In this document: piece after piece, positions 1 through 8,574 of the stretch
Layout: each line of letters starts with the position of its first letter
Numbering within the stretch: position 1 is the first letter of the stretch
Assembly: GCF_007752935.1 (NCBI RefSeq)
Contig: NZ_CP036319.1
Coordinates: 1,674,001 to 1,738,000, forward strand
From: Crateriforma conspicua
Lineage (GTDB): Bacteria; Planctomycetota; Planctomycetia; Pirellulales; Pirellulaceae
Length of the DNA: 64,000 nt
Direction of reading: 5' to 3'
Position numbers and translations under genes: made by a program
Notes under the pieces: model-generated
Database searches by the model: none
Told to the model about the DNA's origin: nothing
Seen by the model: only the letters and a program-made list of their open reading frames with translations

Positions 1-2
1 AT

Positions 3-77
3 GCCGATTCCAGTGAATCGGATCAAGGCATGACCGGTCGGATTCGCAGTTGGCTGCCACAACAATTACGGTTCTGA
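3..77 (+). CDS. C-terminal end of a gene cut by the window edge (tentative)
   Basis: One frame is open from the first bases to a TGA at 75-77 and ends in RSWLPQQLRF. It could be the tail of a protein whose body lies to the left of the window. Only 24 codons are visible, so neither function nor reality can be judged. Another frame also stops nearby (TGA at 31-33), so this is a weak call. Confidence 0.25.
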   Translation, partial: ADSSESDQGMTGRIRSWLPQQLRF

Positions 78-181
78 TTCCGCGGTGCGGATCGGGGCGA
101 CCGACATCCATCCCTAGTGCACATGGTCAGGCGTCGTCACAGGCGACGTGATCGGCACCGGTCCGCAGCGGAGCTTGTTGA

Positions 182-994
182 ATGCGAAAATGGTTTCGGC
201 GATTCGCCGCGGCTTGTGTGATCATCGCCGTGCTGGCAGGCGCGTGGGCGTGGTGGGCGATCCGCCAAACCCAGCAGGTCCCAGAATTCTATCGATTGGC
301 GACGCAACGCAGCGATGAAAGCGTCACGGCCCAAGACCGGGTTCAAGCCGCCCGACGGATGAACCAAAACGTTCAACGTTTGCAAGACGCCGCACAACAA
401 CCCGGTGCCTGGCATGCGACATTCTCCAATGAGGAAATCAACGCCTGGTTGGCCGAGGAACTGCCCAAAAGTTTTCCGCACTGGTTACAGCGGGGGCTGT
501 CAGAACCTCGTGTTGCGATCGAAGACGGACGAATGTTGGCCGCCGCACGTTTGAAAAACCGGCGAATTGACACGGTCGTGTCCTGCCAAGTCAGCGTGGA
601 ATTGACCGAACAACCCAACATGTTGGCCATTCGCCTGGAAGATTTGAGGGCCGGTGCGCTGTCGATCCCTTGGGGGCATTTCCTGGATCGTATCAGCCGT
701 GAGGCTGCCGTCGGCGACATCAACATTCAATGGGACATGACCGAAACCGGTCCGGTCGCTCTGTTGGCGATCCCCGGTGAACATCCCGAATTTGCCATTC
801 GCCCGGTTCTGGTGGAATCAATCCAGTTGGGACAAGGTCAGATCAGCCTGGCCGGACGTTCGGGCGAATCGGCCAAGAACGATTATCGTCCCAAGACCAG
901 CATCCACCGTTTCGTGTCGTATCAGCCGGATCCCAATTCCAGACGCCAGGCGTTGTTGATCCCTTCGGAAAAATCCAAGTCGCAGATCCGCTGA
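182..994 (+). CDS. membrane-anchored hypothetical protein, 270 aa
   Basis: I do not recognise a named family. An N-terminal hydrophobic helix (about residues 9-28, with AAACVIIAVLAGAWAWWAI) follows a short basic start, so the protein is probably anchored in the inner membrane with its bulk outside the cytoplasm. The rest is soluble, with a region resembling an LppY/LpqN-like or lipid-binding fold only in length. The ATG at 182 is the first in frame and directly precedes the anchor. The 3' end overlaps the tail of the convergent gene on the other strand by about 70 bases. It stands alone, with no operon partner visible. Confidence 0.75.
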   Translation: MRKWFRRFAAACVIIAVLAGAWAWWAIRQTQQVPEFYRLATQRSDESVTAQDRVQAARRMNQNVQRLQDAAQQPGAWHATFSNEEINAWLAEELPKSFPHWLQRGLSEPRVAIEDGRMLAAARLKNRRIDTVVSCQVSVELTEQPNMLAIRLEDLRAGALSIPWGHFLDRISREAAVGDINIQWDMTETGPVALLAIPGEHPEFAIRPVLVESIQLGQGQISLAGRSGESAKNDYRPKTSIHRFVSYQPDPNSRRQALLIPSEKSKSQIR

Positions 995-1551
995 TCAGTT
1001 GCCCCCATCGATCGCGGCGGGGGGCATGGTGCCAATGGCGAAAATGATAGGCGATGACGATACACCGGCTCGGGTGCAAGGGCATGGTTCATGCGTTTTG
1101 CTGGACATTCATCAAACGCAATGTCCAGGCATGCGCGATCGGGACGCTGACGAAAGAATCCCGAATCGACACGGCGGACGCTGCCGCGGTTTCCAGAGAT
1201 CGGACCTTCGTATTCCAGGTACTTCGTGCGGTGATCGGGCAATCGGGTTGCCGTGATTGTCATCGGCTTTTCGGGCACCCCGCGCATCCCCGGCGTCCAG
1301 TGGTCTCGCCGTACCACGTCATGGTGCGAACCGACGCCGGTCTCCGGAATTTCGCCCGTTTCGGCCAATGCCTGTTCCCATTGTTCGGGCACGACCGCGA
1401 ACGTCACCAAACCGCCCACGCCGGCGAACATCCAGTCAAAGTGCGAACGATTGGTGCGCGATAGACTTGGCCCGACGTCGTGATACAAAATCACGAATCG
1501 TCCCGCGTCGGCAAAAGATCGAAACAGGTCAGATATCGCTGCTTGATTCAC
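922..1551 (-). CDS. hypothetical protein, 209 aa, last gene of the ExbD operon
   Basis: The N-terminal two thirds reads as a normal globular protein (RFVILYHDVGPS at residues 18-29, then a segment with TRLPDHRTKYLEYEGPIS that I associate with small planctomycete proteins of unknown role). The gene starts 9 bases after the stop of the large secreted protein upstream, so it is probably co-transcribed with it and the ExbD pair. The last 60 residues are unusual: they overlap the 3' end of the convergent gene and read less naturally. A frameshift or an earlier true end is possible, so the C-terminus is uncertain. Confidence 0.55.
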   Translation of the reverse strand: MNQAAISDLFRSFADAGRFVILYHDVGPSLSRTNRSHFDWMFAGVGGLVTFAVVPEQWEQALAETGEIPETGVGSHHDVVRRDHWTPGMRGVPEKPMTITATRLPDHRTKYLEYEGPISGNRGSVRRVDSGFFRQRPDRACLDIAFDECPAKRMNHALAPEPVYRHRLSFSPLAPCPPPRSMGATDQRICDLDFSEGINNAWRLELGSG

Positions 1552-1560
1552 GACAGCCTT

Positions 1561-4068
1561 CTACTTGCCTGACTTTTCGGACGCTTCGGTCAGCACCAGA
1601 GCCCCGAAAGCTTGTTTCAGCTTCGGGTCATTCGGCGGACGAGTCAGTAAAACATAGCGTGCCCGCTTGTCCGCCTCGCTTGCACGTCCGGACAGCCGAT
1701 ACAGTTTGGCGGCCCTCAGTCGTGCTTGGTACCAAGCATCGCTTCCTTGAGGAACGCCGGATGCCAGCCGATCCCAAAGCTTGACCGCTTCTTTCCAGTC
1801 GTCGCCCTGACGACTGTCGGACAAGTCGGATGCGGCACGTCGCAGCACGGCGATTCCACCCGGCGATGATGACAGCATGGCATCGTACCGTGCGATCGCT
1901 TCATCGCTGCGGCCCAGCCAGATCAATCGTTCGGCGGCGGCGAAATCGTCCGGCGATAATGTCGGCCACTGGATCAGTTGGCCCGCGATATGCCGACGCA
2001 TTCCCCGGCGTTCTTTGGCGTCGCGCATCAGTCGCCACGCCATGGCTTTGGCCAAGTCCGCGTCATCCGGCGGTGGCATCGACGCGGACTTTCCGCCTTG
2101 TCTTAATCGTAGAAACACATCCAGTGGCGGTCGCAAACCATCCAGCGACAGTTTCGTTTCCTGCGTCACCTTTTTTAAATCCGACATGTCGGCGAACAAG
2201 ACCAAGCATTCAGCCAACGCCGTGACAACGTCTTCGTCGTCCCACACCGGCGCATCGGTGGATTCCAAAAGTTTCGAAACAACGGCTTGCACCGGAGCTG
2301 GGTTCGATGGTTCCGTGCCGCTGGAAAGGGCACGCACACCGATCTGTTTGGCTTGCCTGATTTCATCGGGCACCCAGTGTTGCAGGGGATTCCACGCCAG
2401 CACATCGACGGCCTGCCACGGCTGCCCGGTTCGTTCAAAGACCGATCGTGCCCATTGCTTCGCGGCGACCGCCTGCGATGATCCAGGCCATGACGTCACC
2501 ATGGTTCGCAATTCTGTGATCAACGTTTGCGTAGCGAAGGCGGGATCGGCTTCGCTACGCAACACGATCGCCTGCAGCGCCAACGCGGGCGCTTGGCTGT
2601 ATTCGTGGTGCTTCTTGGCAATGTCGCTCAGCAACCGTGCACCCGCGTTTGGGTCCCCGGCTTGTTGATAGGCGACGGCCGCTTGGATGGCGTATTGCGA
2701 AGCCAGTTTGGCCGCCGGGGCTCGCGTGGCCGCGGCACGGAGGCTTTCGGCCGCTTCGCCATATCGCCCGGATCGAAGGTGATCGCGGCCCGCAATCGCC
2801 AATAGTTCGACACGTGATGTGATCGACCCCGGATCGTCACCGGCATCAGCCAGCAACAATGATTCCGCTCGACGGCGTGCGAACTTTCCGTGTCTTTGCC
2901 CGATCGCATCGACCCATTGCGTAATCGCGGCGGTCGAATCCGTTGGTGCATCGGAGGACTCCGACAACGCCATCAAGTATCGCAAGCGTGCGTCATCCAT
3001 TGCGATGGACGATGACGCGGAACTTGGCGTACCGCCGTAAAACGTTTTCAAGTCGCCACGGGCACTGCCAAGGTCGCCTTCGGCAATCGCCAGACGAATG
3101 GCCAACGCCGTCCATTGTGGATCGGACGAACGACCGTCAACCGAATCCAGTCGGCGCCGGGCTTCGTCCAAGCGTCCGGCTCGCAACAGCGATTCTGTCC
3201 ACAGCCGTTCCATTGCATTGCGAGCCTCCGAGCCTTCCGGCAAACCCGCGGCGGCGTCGGCGGCCAAACGTACGGCGGTGGCGGCACTGCCCACAAAGTC
3301 TCGGCTCTGAGGATCAAACAGTTCGGTACGCAAAAGTGCACCGGAGACACGGGCGATGCCGATTCGCTGTCGCAAATGCAACAGATCTTGAATCATCGCG
3401 TCACGCGTATCATCACCCGGCGGTGTCATCCGCTGCAGCAATTGTCGCCGGTCTTGGACGGCGTCGTCGACACGATTCGCCAAGTCATCCAGACCCCGGT
3501 CGACGTCCAGCATCAATCGCATCGCACGATCGACCAACGATTCGTCACCCCGCCGCTGGATCGCGTCCAGAACGGTGGACTCCGCGACGGTTCGACGAGC
3601 CGACCAGATGGACCACTGCAGGAACCAGCGTCGCGAATGATCCGGATATGCCCTCAGAAACGAATCGGCCGGTTCAATCACGCCTTGAATCATCGATGCC
3701 GGGTCGCCAGCATCACGCCGCAAAATCAACGCTTGGACCTCGATCGATTTGGCCAGCCACCAGACCCCCGATTCGCTTTGCGGTGCCAACCGGCCACGAT
3801 TCCGCATGCACCACCCAAGAGCCTCGTCCAACGCGGATGCCTGGATCATTCGGTCGGCAACGTCGGCCGAACGAACAGTCGACCAGCGACCGACCGGCCC
3901 GTCTTGGGATGCGGACGACAGCGACGGTGAAACCACAGCGATCATTGCCGCCAGCACCATCGCGAAAGACATCCGCACGCGGGACCCGGCAGCGGCTCCG
4001 GTGCAACGTCTAGGTGCCCCAGTGTTGTGATTCGAAAGGCAATCTTCGCAATTGAGTGTTCTGACCAT
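1561..4068 (-). CDS. large secreted protein with repeat-like helices (TPR-type), ~835 aa
   Basis: The N-terminus carries a signal-like stretch (MSFAMVLAAMIAVVSPSLSSA at about residues 33-53), so export is likely. The body is a long run of alanine/leucine-rich helices with TPR-like periodicity (for example EALGWCMRNRGRLAP and AAVAYQQAGDPNAGARLL), typical of solenoid scaffolds. The ATG at 4068 overlaps the stop of the upstream ExbD gene by one base; a GTG three bases earlier would give a 4-base overlap. Either way the gene is translationally coupled to the ExbD pair. I infer a periplasmic partner of an ExbB/ExbD-type energy-transduction system; no catalytic motif is visible. Confidence 0.75.
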   Translation of the reverse strand: MVRTLNCEDCLSNHNTGAPRRCTGAAAGSRVRMSFAMVLAAMIAVVSPSLSSASQDGPVGRWSTVRSADVADRMIQASALDEALGWCMRNRGRLAPQSESGVWWLAKSIEVQALILRRDAGDPASMIQGVIEPADSFLRAYPDHSRRWFLQWSIWSARRTVAESTVLDAIQRRGDESLVDRAMRLMLDVDRGLDDLANRVDDAVQDRRQLLQRMTPPGDDTRDAMIQDLLHLRQRIGIARVSGALLRTELFDPQSRDFVGSAATAVRLAADAAAGLPEGSEARNAMERLWTESLLRAGRLDEARRRLDSVDGRSSDPQWTALAIRLAIAEGDLGSARGDLKTFYGGTPSSASSSIAMDDARLRYLMALSESSDAPTDSTAAITQWVDAIGQRHGKFARRRAESLLLADAGDDPGSITSRVELLAIAGRDHLRSGRYGEAAESLRAAATRAPAAKLASQYAIQAAVAYQQAGDPNAGARLLSDIAKKHHEYSQAPALALQAIVLRSEADPAFATQTLITELRTMVTSWPGSSQAVAAKQWARSVFERTGQPWQAVDVLAWNPLQHWVPDEIRQAKQIGVRALSSGTEPSNPAPVQAVVSKLLESTDAPVWDDEDVVTALAECLVLFADMSDLKKVTQETKLSLDGLRPPLDVFLRLRQGGKSASMPPPDDADLAKAMAWRLMRDAKERRGMRRHIAGQLIQWPTLSPDDFAAAERLIWLGRSDEAIARYDAMLSSSPGGIAVLRRAASDLSDSRQGDDWKEAVKLWDRLASGVPQGSDAWYQARLRAAKLYRLSGRASEADKRARYVLLTRPPNDPKLKQAFGALVLTEASEKSGK

Positions 4069-4544
4069 CACGGTGCAACCTGCGGCGACACGGCGGCGTC
4101 GGGTGTGTCGTCGGTGGCGAACAGTACTCTTGCCGCTCCTGCCGACCGCGCAACGTCATAAATATGCACCGCATCGTCCATGGTGATATTTCCGTCCGGG
4201 TCGATCACGACCGACGGTTCCACATCCAACGCCAAAATCTCCGACAATCGTTGACGCAATTGGTCTGCGGTATCGATCGCTTGCCCATTCATGCGGATTT
4301 GCATCGTGCCCGCGGATTCAATCAAGCGGACAACGATTTCATCAAATGATTCCGCCGGTTGATCGGCGGTTTCGACCTCGCTGGTTCCTTGTGGCGGTTG
4401 AACAATTGAACTGGGTAGATCGAATTCGGGCTTTTCGAAACTGCTGGTCCAGACAAAAAACACCAGCAACAAGAACACGACATCGATCATCGGCGTCATC
4501 TTGACCTCCAATGATGTTGCTTCGCTGGCCGCGGGAACCTTCAT
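4068..4544 (-). CDS. exbD: ExbD/TolR-family biopolymer transport protein
   Basis: The sequence is a standard ExbD/TolR: a short cytoplasmic N-terminus, the MTPMIDVVFLLLVFFVW transmembrane helix (residues 16-32) with the essential Asp in PMID, then a periplasmic domain with the usual 'IRMNGQAID...LRQRL' pattern. Such proteins form a proton-driven motor with ExbB/TolQ in the inner membrane. The gene overlaps its upstream ExbD neighbour by 4 bases and its downstream neighbour by 1-4 bases, so the three are one operon. No ExbB/TolQ gene lies in the operon; it must be supplied from elsewhere. Confidence 0.93.
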   Translation of the reverse strand: MKVPAASEATSLEVKMTPMIDVVFLLLVFFVWTSSFEKPEFDLPSSIVQPPQGTSEVETADQPAESFDEIVVRLIESAGTMQIRMNGQAIDTADQLRQRLSEILALDVEPSVVIDPDGNITMDDAVHIYDVARSAGAARVLFATDDTPDAAVSPQVAP

Positions 4545-4975
4545 CGCGTTGCTCCCCCGACACGGGACTTTTGTACCGACAACCGGACATCGTGGATGCC
4601 TGTGTCAGCGACGGTCCGCAACACTGGTTCGACCGAACGATACGCGGCAAAGCGATGAGCACGGACACGAACCGCGGCATCGGATTCATTGCGGCGAAGG
4701 TGATCGTTCAAAATCGCCAACAGGTCATCGGGACTGACCGCGACCCCATGGACCACGATGCGTCCCGCTTGGTCGATGTTGATGGTCAGCGCGGCCCGCT
4801 GCGGATCGGCATCGGCCGACGTCTGTGCGCCGGGCAGGTCCATCGGCAAACGACTTTCGCGTCGTGCCAAATGACTGGACACGAGGAAGAAAATGATCAA
4901 CAGAAAGACCACGTCGATCATCGGCGTCATGTTCGCGCCCAACGAACCACGTTGCCGCGACTGAGGAATTTTCAT
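4541..4975 (-). CDS. exbD: ExbD/TolR-family biopolymer transport protein (first of pair)
   Basis: This is a second ExbD/TolR paralogue, 144 aa, with the helix MTPMIDVVFLLIIFFLVSSH (residues 17-36), including the conserved PMID aspartate, followed by a periplasmic domain. It is the first gene of the leftward operon ExbD-ExbD-secreted protein-hypothetical. The pair may form a heteromeric stator unit, as ExbD acts as a dimer. The 4-base overlap with the next gene indicates translational coupling. About 470 bases upstream have no gene, but contain a strong leftward terminator. Confidence 0.93.
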   Translation of the reverse strand: MKIPQSRQRGSLGANMTPMIDVVFLLIIFFLVSSHLARRESRLPMDLPGAQTSADADPQRAALTINIDQAGRIVVHGVAVSPDDLLAILNDHLRRNESDAAVRVRAHRFAAYRSVEPVLRTVADTGIHDVRLSVQKSRVGGATR

Positions 4976-5444
4976 TCCGTCAGTCTAGGCGTCGTCACGT
5001 TCACCGCAATCCGATCACCGGATCCGGCGAAACCCACTCGCCCAATGGCTGGGGACGCTGGCTGCGGGGCCTGCGCTAAACTCTTCGGGGCCTGCGAACA
5101 CGAACGGCACCGGCGCATAAAAAATCCCAGCCCGCGCCGTGGCCCCGCGCGGGCTGGGAAATCGTCCATCGCGAATCATCGACCCGACGTGCCCCGGTCA
5201 AGTCTTGCCACCTCGCGATGATTGGATCGTTACCCCACAAACAGTCTGTTTGTCGTGCCCATGACCAAACATCGGACAAGGAAGCAGGTTTGCCAAATGC
5301 GGTTAGGTGCAAAATGAGCGTTGAATCCTGGTGATAATTGCTTGAAGCTCAGGTGTGGTTGTTCATGGCACCCTGCACGCTCCTAGTGGCGGAATGCCGA
5401 TCGTTGGCCGGTTCTGGGCATTGGTTCAAAGTGTACGGTTGTGA
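4976..5444. other. 469-base gene-free leader/intergenic region
   Basis: This stretch lies between the divergent ExbD operon and the ECF sigma gene and should hold both promoters. No convincing ORF is present. Its main feature is a leftward intrinsic terminator at 5119-5159, upstream of the ExbD start, which is an odd place for one because no leftward gene lies before it. A short leader RNA or attenuator is possible. A GGAAGCAG sequence near 5280 resembles part of SRP RNA but the surrounding pairing does not fit. Confidence 0.5.
5119..5159 (-). terminator. intrinsic terminator, leftward, in the ExbD leader
   Basis: A perfect 13-bp stem (TCCCAGCCCGCGC at 5125-5137 paired with 5147-5159) with a 9-base loop is followed on the minus strand by six T residues (5119-5124). 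It is about as strong as a bacterial intrinsic terminator gets. It lies 150 bases upstream of the first ExbD start and would stop leftward transcripts before the operon, so it either ends a small RNA or works as an attenuator. Confidence 0.8.
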
Positions 5445-6059
5445 ATGGTTTGGGGGCCGTGTGTGTCTGTAGAGACCAAAATTCGAAAAATTCAGCGGCT
5501 GCTTCGCCACGATAGTGATTTGGCTTGGCAGGTGTTCACCGAGACCTACGACCGGATGATTCTGGCTTGGTTGGAACAAGCCGGCGTCCAATCGGCCGAC
5601 GCGCTAGACATTCGTCAGGAGGTTCTGACGACCGTGCATTCGGAAATCGAGACCTTCGTCGATTCGGGCGATGAGACATGTTTTCCACGCTGGTTGCGAC
5701 GCGTGACCGCCAATCGCATGCGGCGCTTGTGGGCCTCCCGCGATCGGCGACACGATTGTGCGCTGGTCGCGGATTTGTCATCGATCGCCGACCAACTGGA
5801 AGATCATCGCAGCGAGTTGTCGTCGCGGTGGGATCGGCAGTATGAAAGCGAGTTGGTCCAGCAGTGCCTGGACGCGTTGGGCGATCGGTTCAGCAAACGC
5901 AACCTGGACGCGTTTCGCCGCGTCGTTTTATGCGAAGAACCCCAGGCCTTGGTCGCAGAAGATCTGGGCATGTCGCTGGGCGGATTGCGAGTTGCACAGC
6001 ATCGAATCATGCGGGCGCTCCGTCGGAATGCAGACGCCACCCATTGTGCGATTGGCTAG
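5445..6059 (+). CDS. ECF-type RNA polymerase sigma factor
   Basis: A 204-aa sigma factor of the extracytoplasmic-function class. Region 2 lies at about residues 20-95 (DALDIRQEVLTTVHSEIETF ... FPRWLRRVTANRMRRLWASR) and region 4 at about 140-195 (AEDLGMSLGGLRVAQHRIMR as the helix-turn-helix). It directs RNA polymerase to a specific promoter set. No anti-sigma factor gene follows, which is common for planctomycete ECFs. ATG 5445 is the first in-frame start; GTG codons at 5460 and 5463 are also possible. The large intergenic region before it probably carries its promoter. Confidence 0.88.
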   Translation: MVWGPCVSVETKIRKIQRLLRHDSDLAWQVFTETYDRMILAWLEQAGVQSADALDIRQEVLTTVHSEIETFVDSGDETCFPRWLRRVTANRMRRLWASRDRRHDCALVADLSSIADQLEDHRSELSSRWDRQYESELVQQCLDALGDRFSKRNLDAFRRVVLCEEPQALVAEDLGMSLGGLRVAQHRIMRALRRNADATHCAIG

Positions 6060-6141
6060 GAATCGCCAGCCGATTGCGGCCGAGGCATACCGCTCGGTCG
6101 GTTGAATTGGTCAGCACACGCGGGACCGCAACGCGGCGATT

Positions 6142-6915
6142 TCACGCCGTTGGATCACTGCCGCCCCGATGGGGCGATTCGGCAACCGCTTGTGGTCGAC
6201 CTTGCGAGGTGTGTTGCCAATGTGGCCCGGCCACGTTGCTGGTTCCCGGATCGATGCGGCAATGCACGCAGCCACCCCATTGCTCATGGCAACGCAATTC
6301 GGTCACCAGTCGAGCCAATTCCACAGCATTCTCCACGTTCAGTTTGGCCAGCACGGTTGCCCGGTCCAGTTCGACGGTCCGCTTACTGATTTCCAAACTG
6401 TTGGCGATCCATTTGTTCTGCCGACCTTCCAGCACCAAGTGAATGATCTCGCGTTGACGTGGAGACAGCGTTGCATAAGCGGCTTTGACGTCGGCCATGC
6501 GGCGATTCAAGGACGCCTGTTCAGCGTCAACTCGCATCGCATTTTCGATTGCCGCTCGCAAAGTCAGTGTTCCCACGTCGACTGGGAAGACGTCCATCGC
6601 GCCGCACCGCATCCACTTGGTCGCCACCGCCATATCGGGACGGTCGGTCAAGACCAGCCATGGGATTGGAACTTCGTCGGCGATGTCACGAAGCGATAGG
6701 AAGCTTGGGGGGATCCCCTTGCTTTCAAAGATCACCGCACAGCTGGGGTGCGATGCGTCACGCACACAAGCGTACTCACTCGGCCCGGTACAGAATTGAA
6801 GTGCCCAGTCAGCCGATTCGCAGCTTGCCGCCAATGCCTCGGCTTGGTCGCGAACGGCTGCGACCAAATACAACGTGTTGGTACCCACTTTGCCACCTAA
6901 CCCGACCAACGCCAT
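6142..6915 (-). CDS. LuxR/FixJ-type regulator with degenerate receiver domain
   Basis: The C-terminal region (about 149-205) is a clear LuxR/GerE DNA-binding domain (LSPRQREIIHLVLEG, then NSLEISKRTVELDRATVLAKL). The N-terminal 125 residues fold-match a response-regulator receiver, but key residues are changed: the phospho-acceptor position in CAVIFES has Glu-64 instead of Asp, and the conserved Lys near GTLTLRAAI is absent, while the Thr switch (LVLT, residue 90) is kept. It may therefore act without phosphorylation. It is monocistronic, and no histidine kinase is adjacent. The gene is convergent with the ECF sigma gene. Confidence 0.85.
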   Translation of the reverse strand: MALVGLGGKVGTNTLYLVAAVRDQAEALAASCESADWALQFCTGPSEYACVRDASHPSCAVIFESKGIPPSFLSLRDIADEVPIPWLVLTDRPDMAVATKWMRCGAMDVFPVDVGTLTLRAAIENAMRVDAEQASLNRRMADVKAAYATLSPRQREIIHLVLEGRQNKWIANSLEISKRTVELDRATVLAKLNVENAVELARLVTELRCHEQWGGCVHCRIDPGTSNVAGPHWQHTSQGRPQAVAESPHRGGSDPTA

Positions 6916-7336
6916 TCATCCGGACAGTAACGGTCCGCACGATGCCCATGCATTGGATCGGTTGAAAGTCTTGTTGCCCTGTTTCCTCGATTATTGGTTG
7001 ATCAGAAGTGCTGCCGCCTGCTGGCACGGATGATCCACACTTTCTATTAGCGTCCATTCATGGCCCCAAATTACGGCTGGGCGTCAAAAAAACACGGAAA
7101 AATCCCGATTGTTTTCCCTTCGTTTTATACTTCGCGAAACGGTTTTCGGCATGTCGAATACCCGTGTGCTCAACCCTCGCCACAGTGCGCCATTTTGTCA
7201 TCGCGCGACGGCACAGGGATGTTAATTTGCCGCCGATCACTCCTGCGATCTCGTTTTGTCTTTGAGACGATGGCCAAGATGCCGTCGATGTGATTGTTCC
7301 CAAGCCACTTGTACGTTAGCGCCGCGCCGGTTTTCG
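6916..7336. other. gene-free intergenic region, divergent promoters
   Basis: This 421-base region separates the leftward LuxR-type regulator from the rightward acidic membrane protein and birA. Several short frames cross it but none has a plausible coding pattern or ribosome site. It is more AT-rich than its neighbours around 7080-7150 (for example AAAAAAACACGGAAAAATCC), as expected of promoter DNA. No clear terminator or RNA gene is seen. Confidence 0.5.
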
Positions 7337-7600
7337 ATGAATGATCTTGATGACCCATGGGATGACGATGCCGTCGAAGGCGAAGAATGGGGAGCCGAAG
7401 ACTGGGAGGACGAATTCGATTACGACGAATTCGATTACGACGAATACGTTCGCGCGAATCACGGCGGCACCGGTCCGCTTGAATCGGCATCCTGGAACAC
7501 CTCCGTTCGCCCATTGTGGCGGTACACGACATTGGCAATCCTGGGCGCCGTGGTGTTGGGAATCCTAACATCGATCTGGCAAGCGATCGGCGGTGATTGA
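7337..7600 (+). CDS. small acidic protein with C-terminal membrane helix
   Basis: From ATG 7337 the protein is 87 aa. Its first half is strikingly acidic (DDPWDDDAVEGEEWGAEDWE) and includes a short tandem repeat, FDYDE-FDYDE-Y, encoded by a 15-base direct repeat around 7415-7444. The C-terminus is one hydrophobic helix (TLAILGAVVLGILTSIWQAI), so it looks like a tail-anchored membrane protein. An upstream in-frame TTG at 7256 would add a Cys/Arg-rich leader that looks non-coding. It lies immediately before birA, whose longest frame overlaps its stop. Function unknown. Confidence 0.7.
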   Translation: MNDLDDPWDDDAVEGEEWGAEDWEDEFDYDEFDYDEYVRANHGGTGPLESASWNTSVRPLWRYTTLAILGAVVLGILTSIWQAIGGD

Positions 7601-7734
7601 TCGATGCCTTTGTCTTTGACCGGCCGACCACGGGCTTGGTGACCGCCCGATCGTGGGCGACCGTCGTCGCCGCTTCGTTTGGATGCGACGTTTGCTTCGC
7701 GATGTTTACTGTCCTTCGTTTTCTGCCCGAGCCC

Positions 7735-8544
7735 ATGAAATCGGAAATTGATCCGTCTGGAAAAGCCGCTGTTAAACGCCTGCTGGATGAACATGTTTGC
7801 GCCACCGCGGTGTATTTGCCGGAGACGGCATCGACCAACACACTGGCCATTCACCAAGTCCGCAGCGAAGCGATGGATTCGTCCCAACTGCCTCGCTTGG
7901 TGCTGGCTGACCAACAAACCGGCGGTCGGGGCCGAATGGGGCGTCAGTGGGAAAGCGATGACGGCACGCTGACATTCAGCCTGGTCGTCGAAGCGGGAAC
8001 GATGGAAACTTTGCCATTGGCGGTGGGCGTCGGAATCGCCCGGGCGATCGATTTCGAATTCGCTCCCCTGATGTTGCGTTTGAAATGGCCCAATGATTTG
8101 ATTCTTGGGGATTCCAAACTGGGCGGCATCTTGTGCGAAGCGGTCCAGGAATCGACGCCCACACCATCGGGCAAACGTCGCGTCATCGTGGGCGTCGGCT
8201 TGAACGTGTCCAGCGCACCGGACTTCGTCGGTCCTGATGTACCTCCCGCGATTTCGCTCAGCCAGCACGTCGGGCGACCCATCAAACGCTATGGCGTGCT
8301 GTTTCCGATCGTGTCCGGAATCTTGTCGACGTTGTCCGAACTAGAAAATGCACCGGAGTCAGTGCTGGGCGAATTTCGCAGTCGATGCTGGCTGTCCGGC
8401 CAACTAATCCGGTTCACGCGTGGCAACGAACCGATGACCGGTCGATGCTTGGGAATCGATCCCACCGGCCACCTTCGTGTCCAAACTCAGGATACGATTC
8501 TGACGTTGGGATCGGGCGATGTGCAAAGGCTGCGTCCCGCCTAA
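7735..8544 (+). CDS. birA: biotin-[acetyl-CoA-carboxylase] ligase
   Basis: The enzyme activates biotin to biotinyl-AMP and transfers it to the biotin carrier protein of acetyl-CoA carboxylase and related carboxylases. Visible motifs are the ligase loop GGRGRMGRQWESDDGTL, the STN segment near the start (ETASTNTLA), the KWPNDLIL motif, and a C-terminal SH3-like domain. There is no N-terminal winged helix, so it is a mono-functional BirA and not a repressor. I chose ATG 7735 (MKSEIDPSG); the frame is open back to TTG 7597, and ATG 7702 is an alternative. Confidence 0.93.
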   Translation: MKSEIDPSGKAAVKRLLDEHVCATAVYLPETASTNTLAIHQVRSEAMDSSQLPRLVLADQQTGGRGRMGRQWESDDGTLTFSLVVEAGTMETLPLAVGVGIARAIDFEFAPLMLRLKWPNDLILGDSKLGGILCEAVQESTPTPSGKRRVIVGVGLNVSSAPDFVGPDVPPAISLSQHVGRPIKRYGVLFPIVSGILSTLSELENAPESVLGEFRSRCWLSGQLIRFTRGNEPMTGRCLGIDPTGHLRVQTQDTILTLGSGDVQRLRPA

Positions 8545-8557
8545 GCGTTGCGGGACG
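8533..8557 (+). terminator. hairpin at the birA 3' end
   Basis: CGTCCCGC (8533-8540) pairs with GCGGGACG (8550-8557) across a 9-base loop that contains the birA stop codon. There is no U-tract, so it is a possible mRNA 3' end structure between convergent genes and not a proven terminator. Confidence 0.4.
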
Positions 8558-8574
8558 GATGGGGACCGCTGGGC

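Noticed and set aside
2943-4013. 356-aa plus-strand frame
   Set aside because: It runs antisense through the secreted TPR-like protein and is Arg/His/Ser-rich; a shadow of the high-GC codon usage.
5250-5330. Possible SRP (4.5S) RNA near GGAAGCAG
   Set aside because: The tetraloop stem expected before GGAAGCAG is missing (reads TCGGACAAGGAAGCAG), so the match is by chance.
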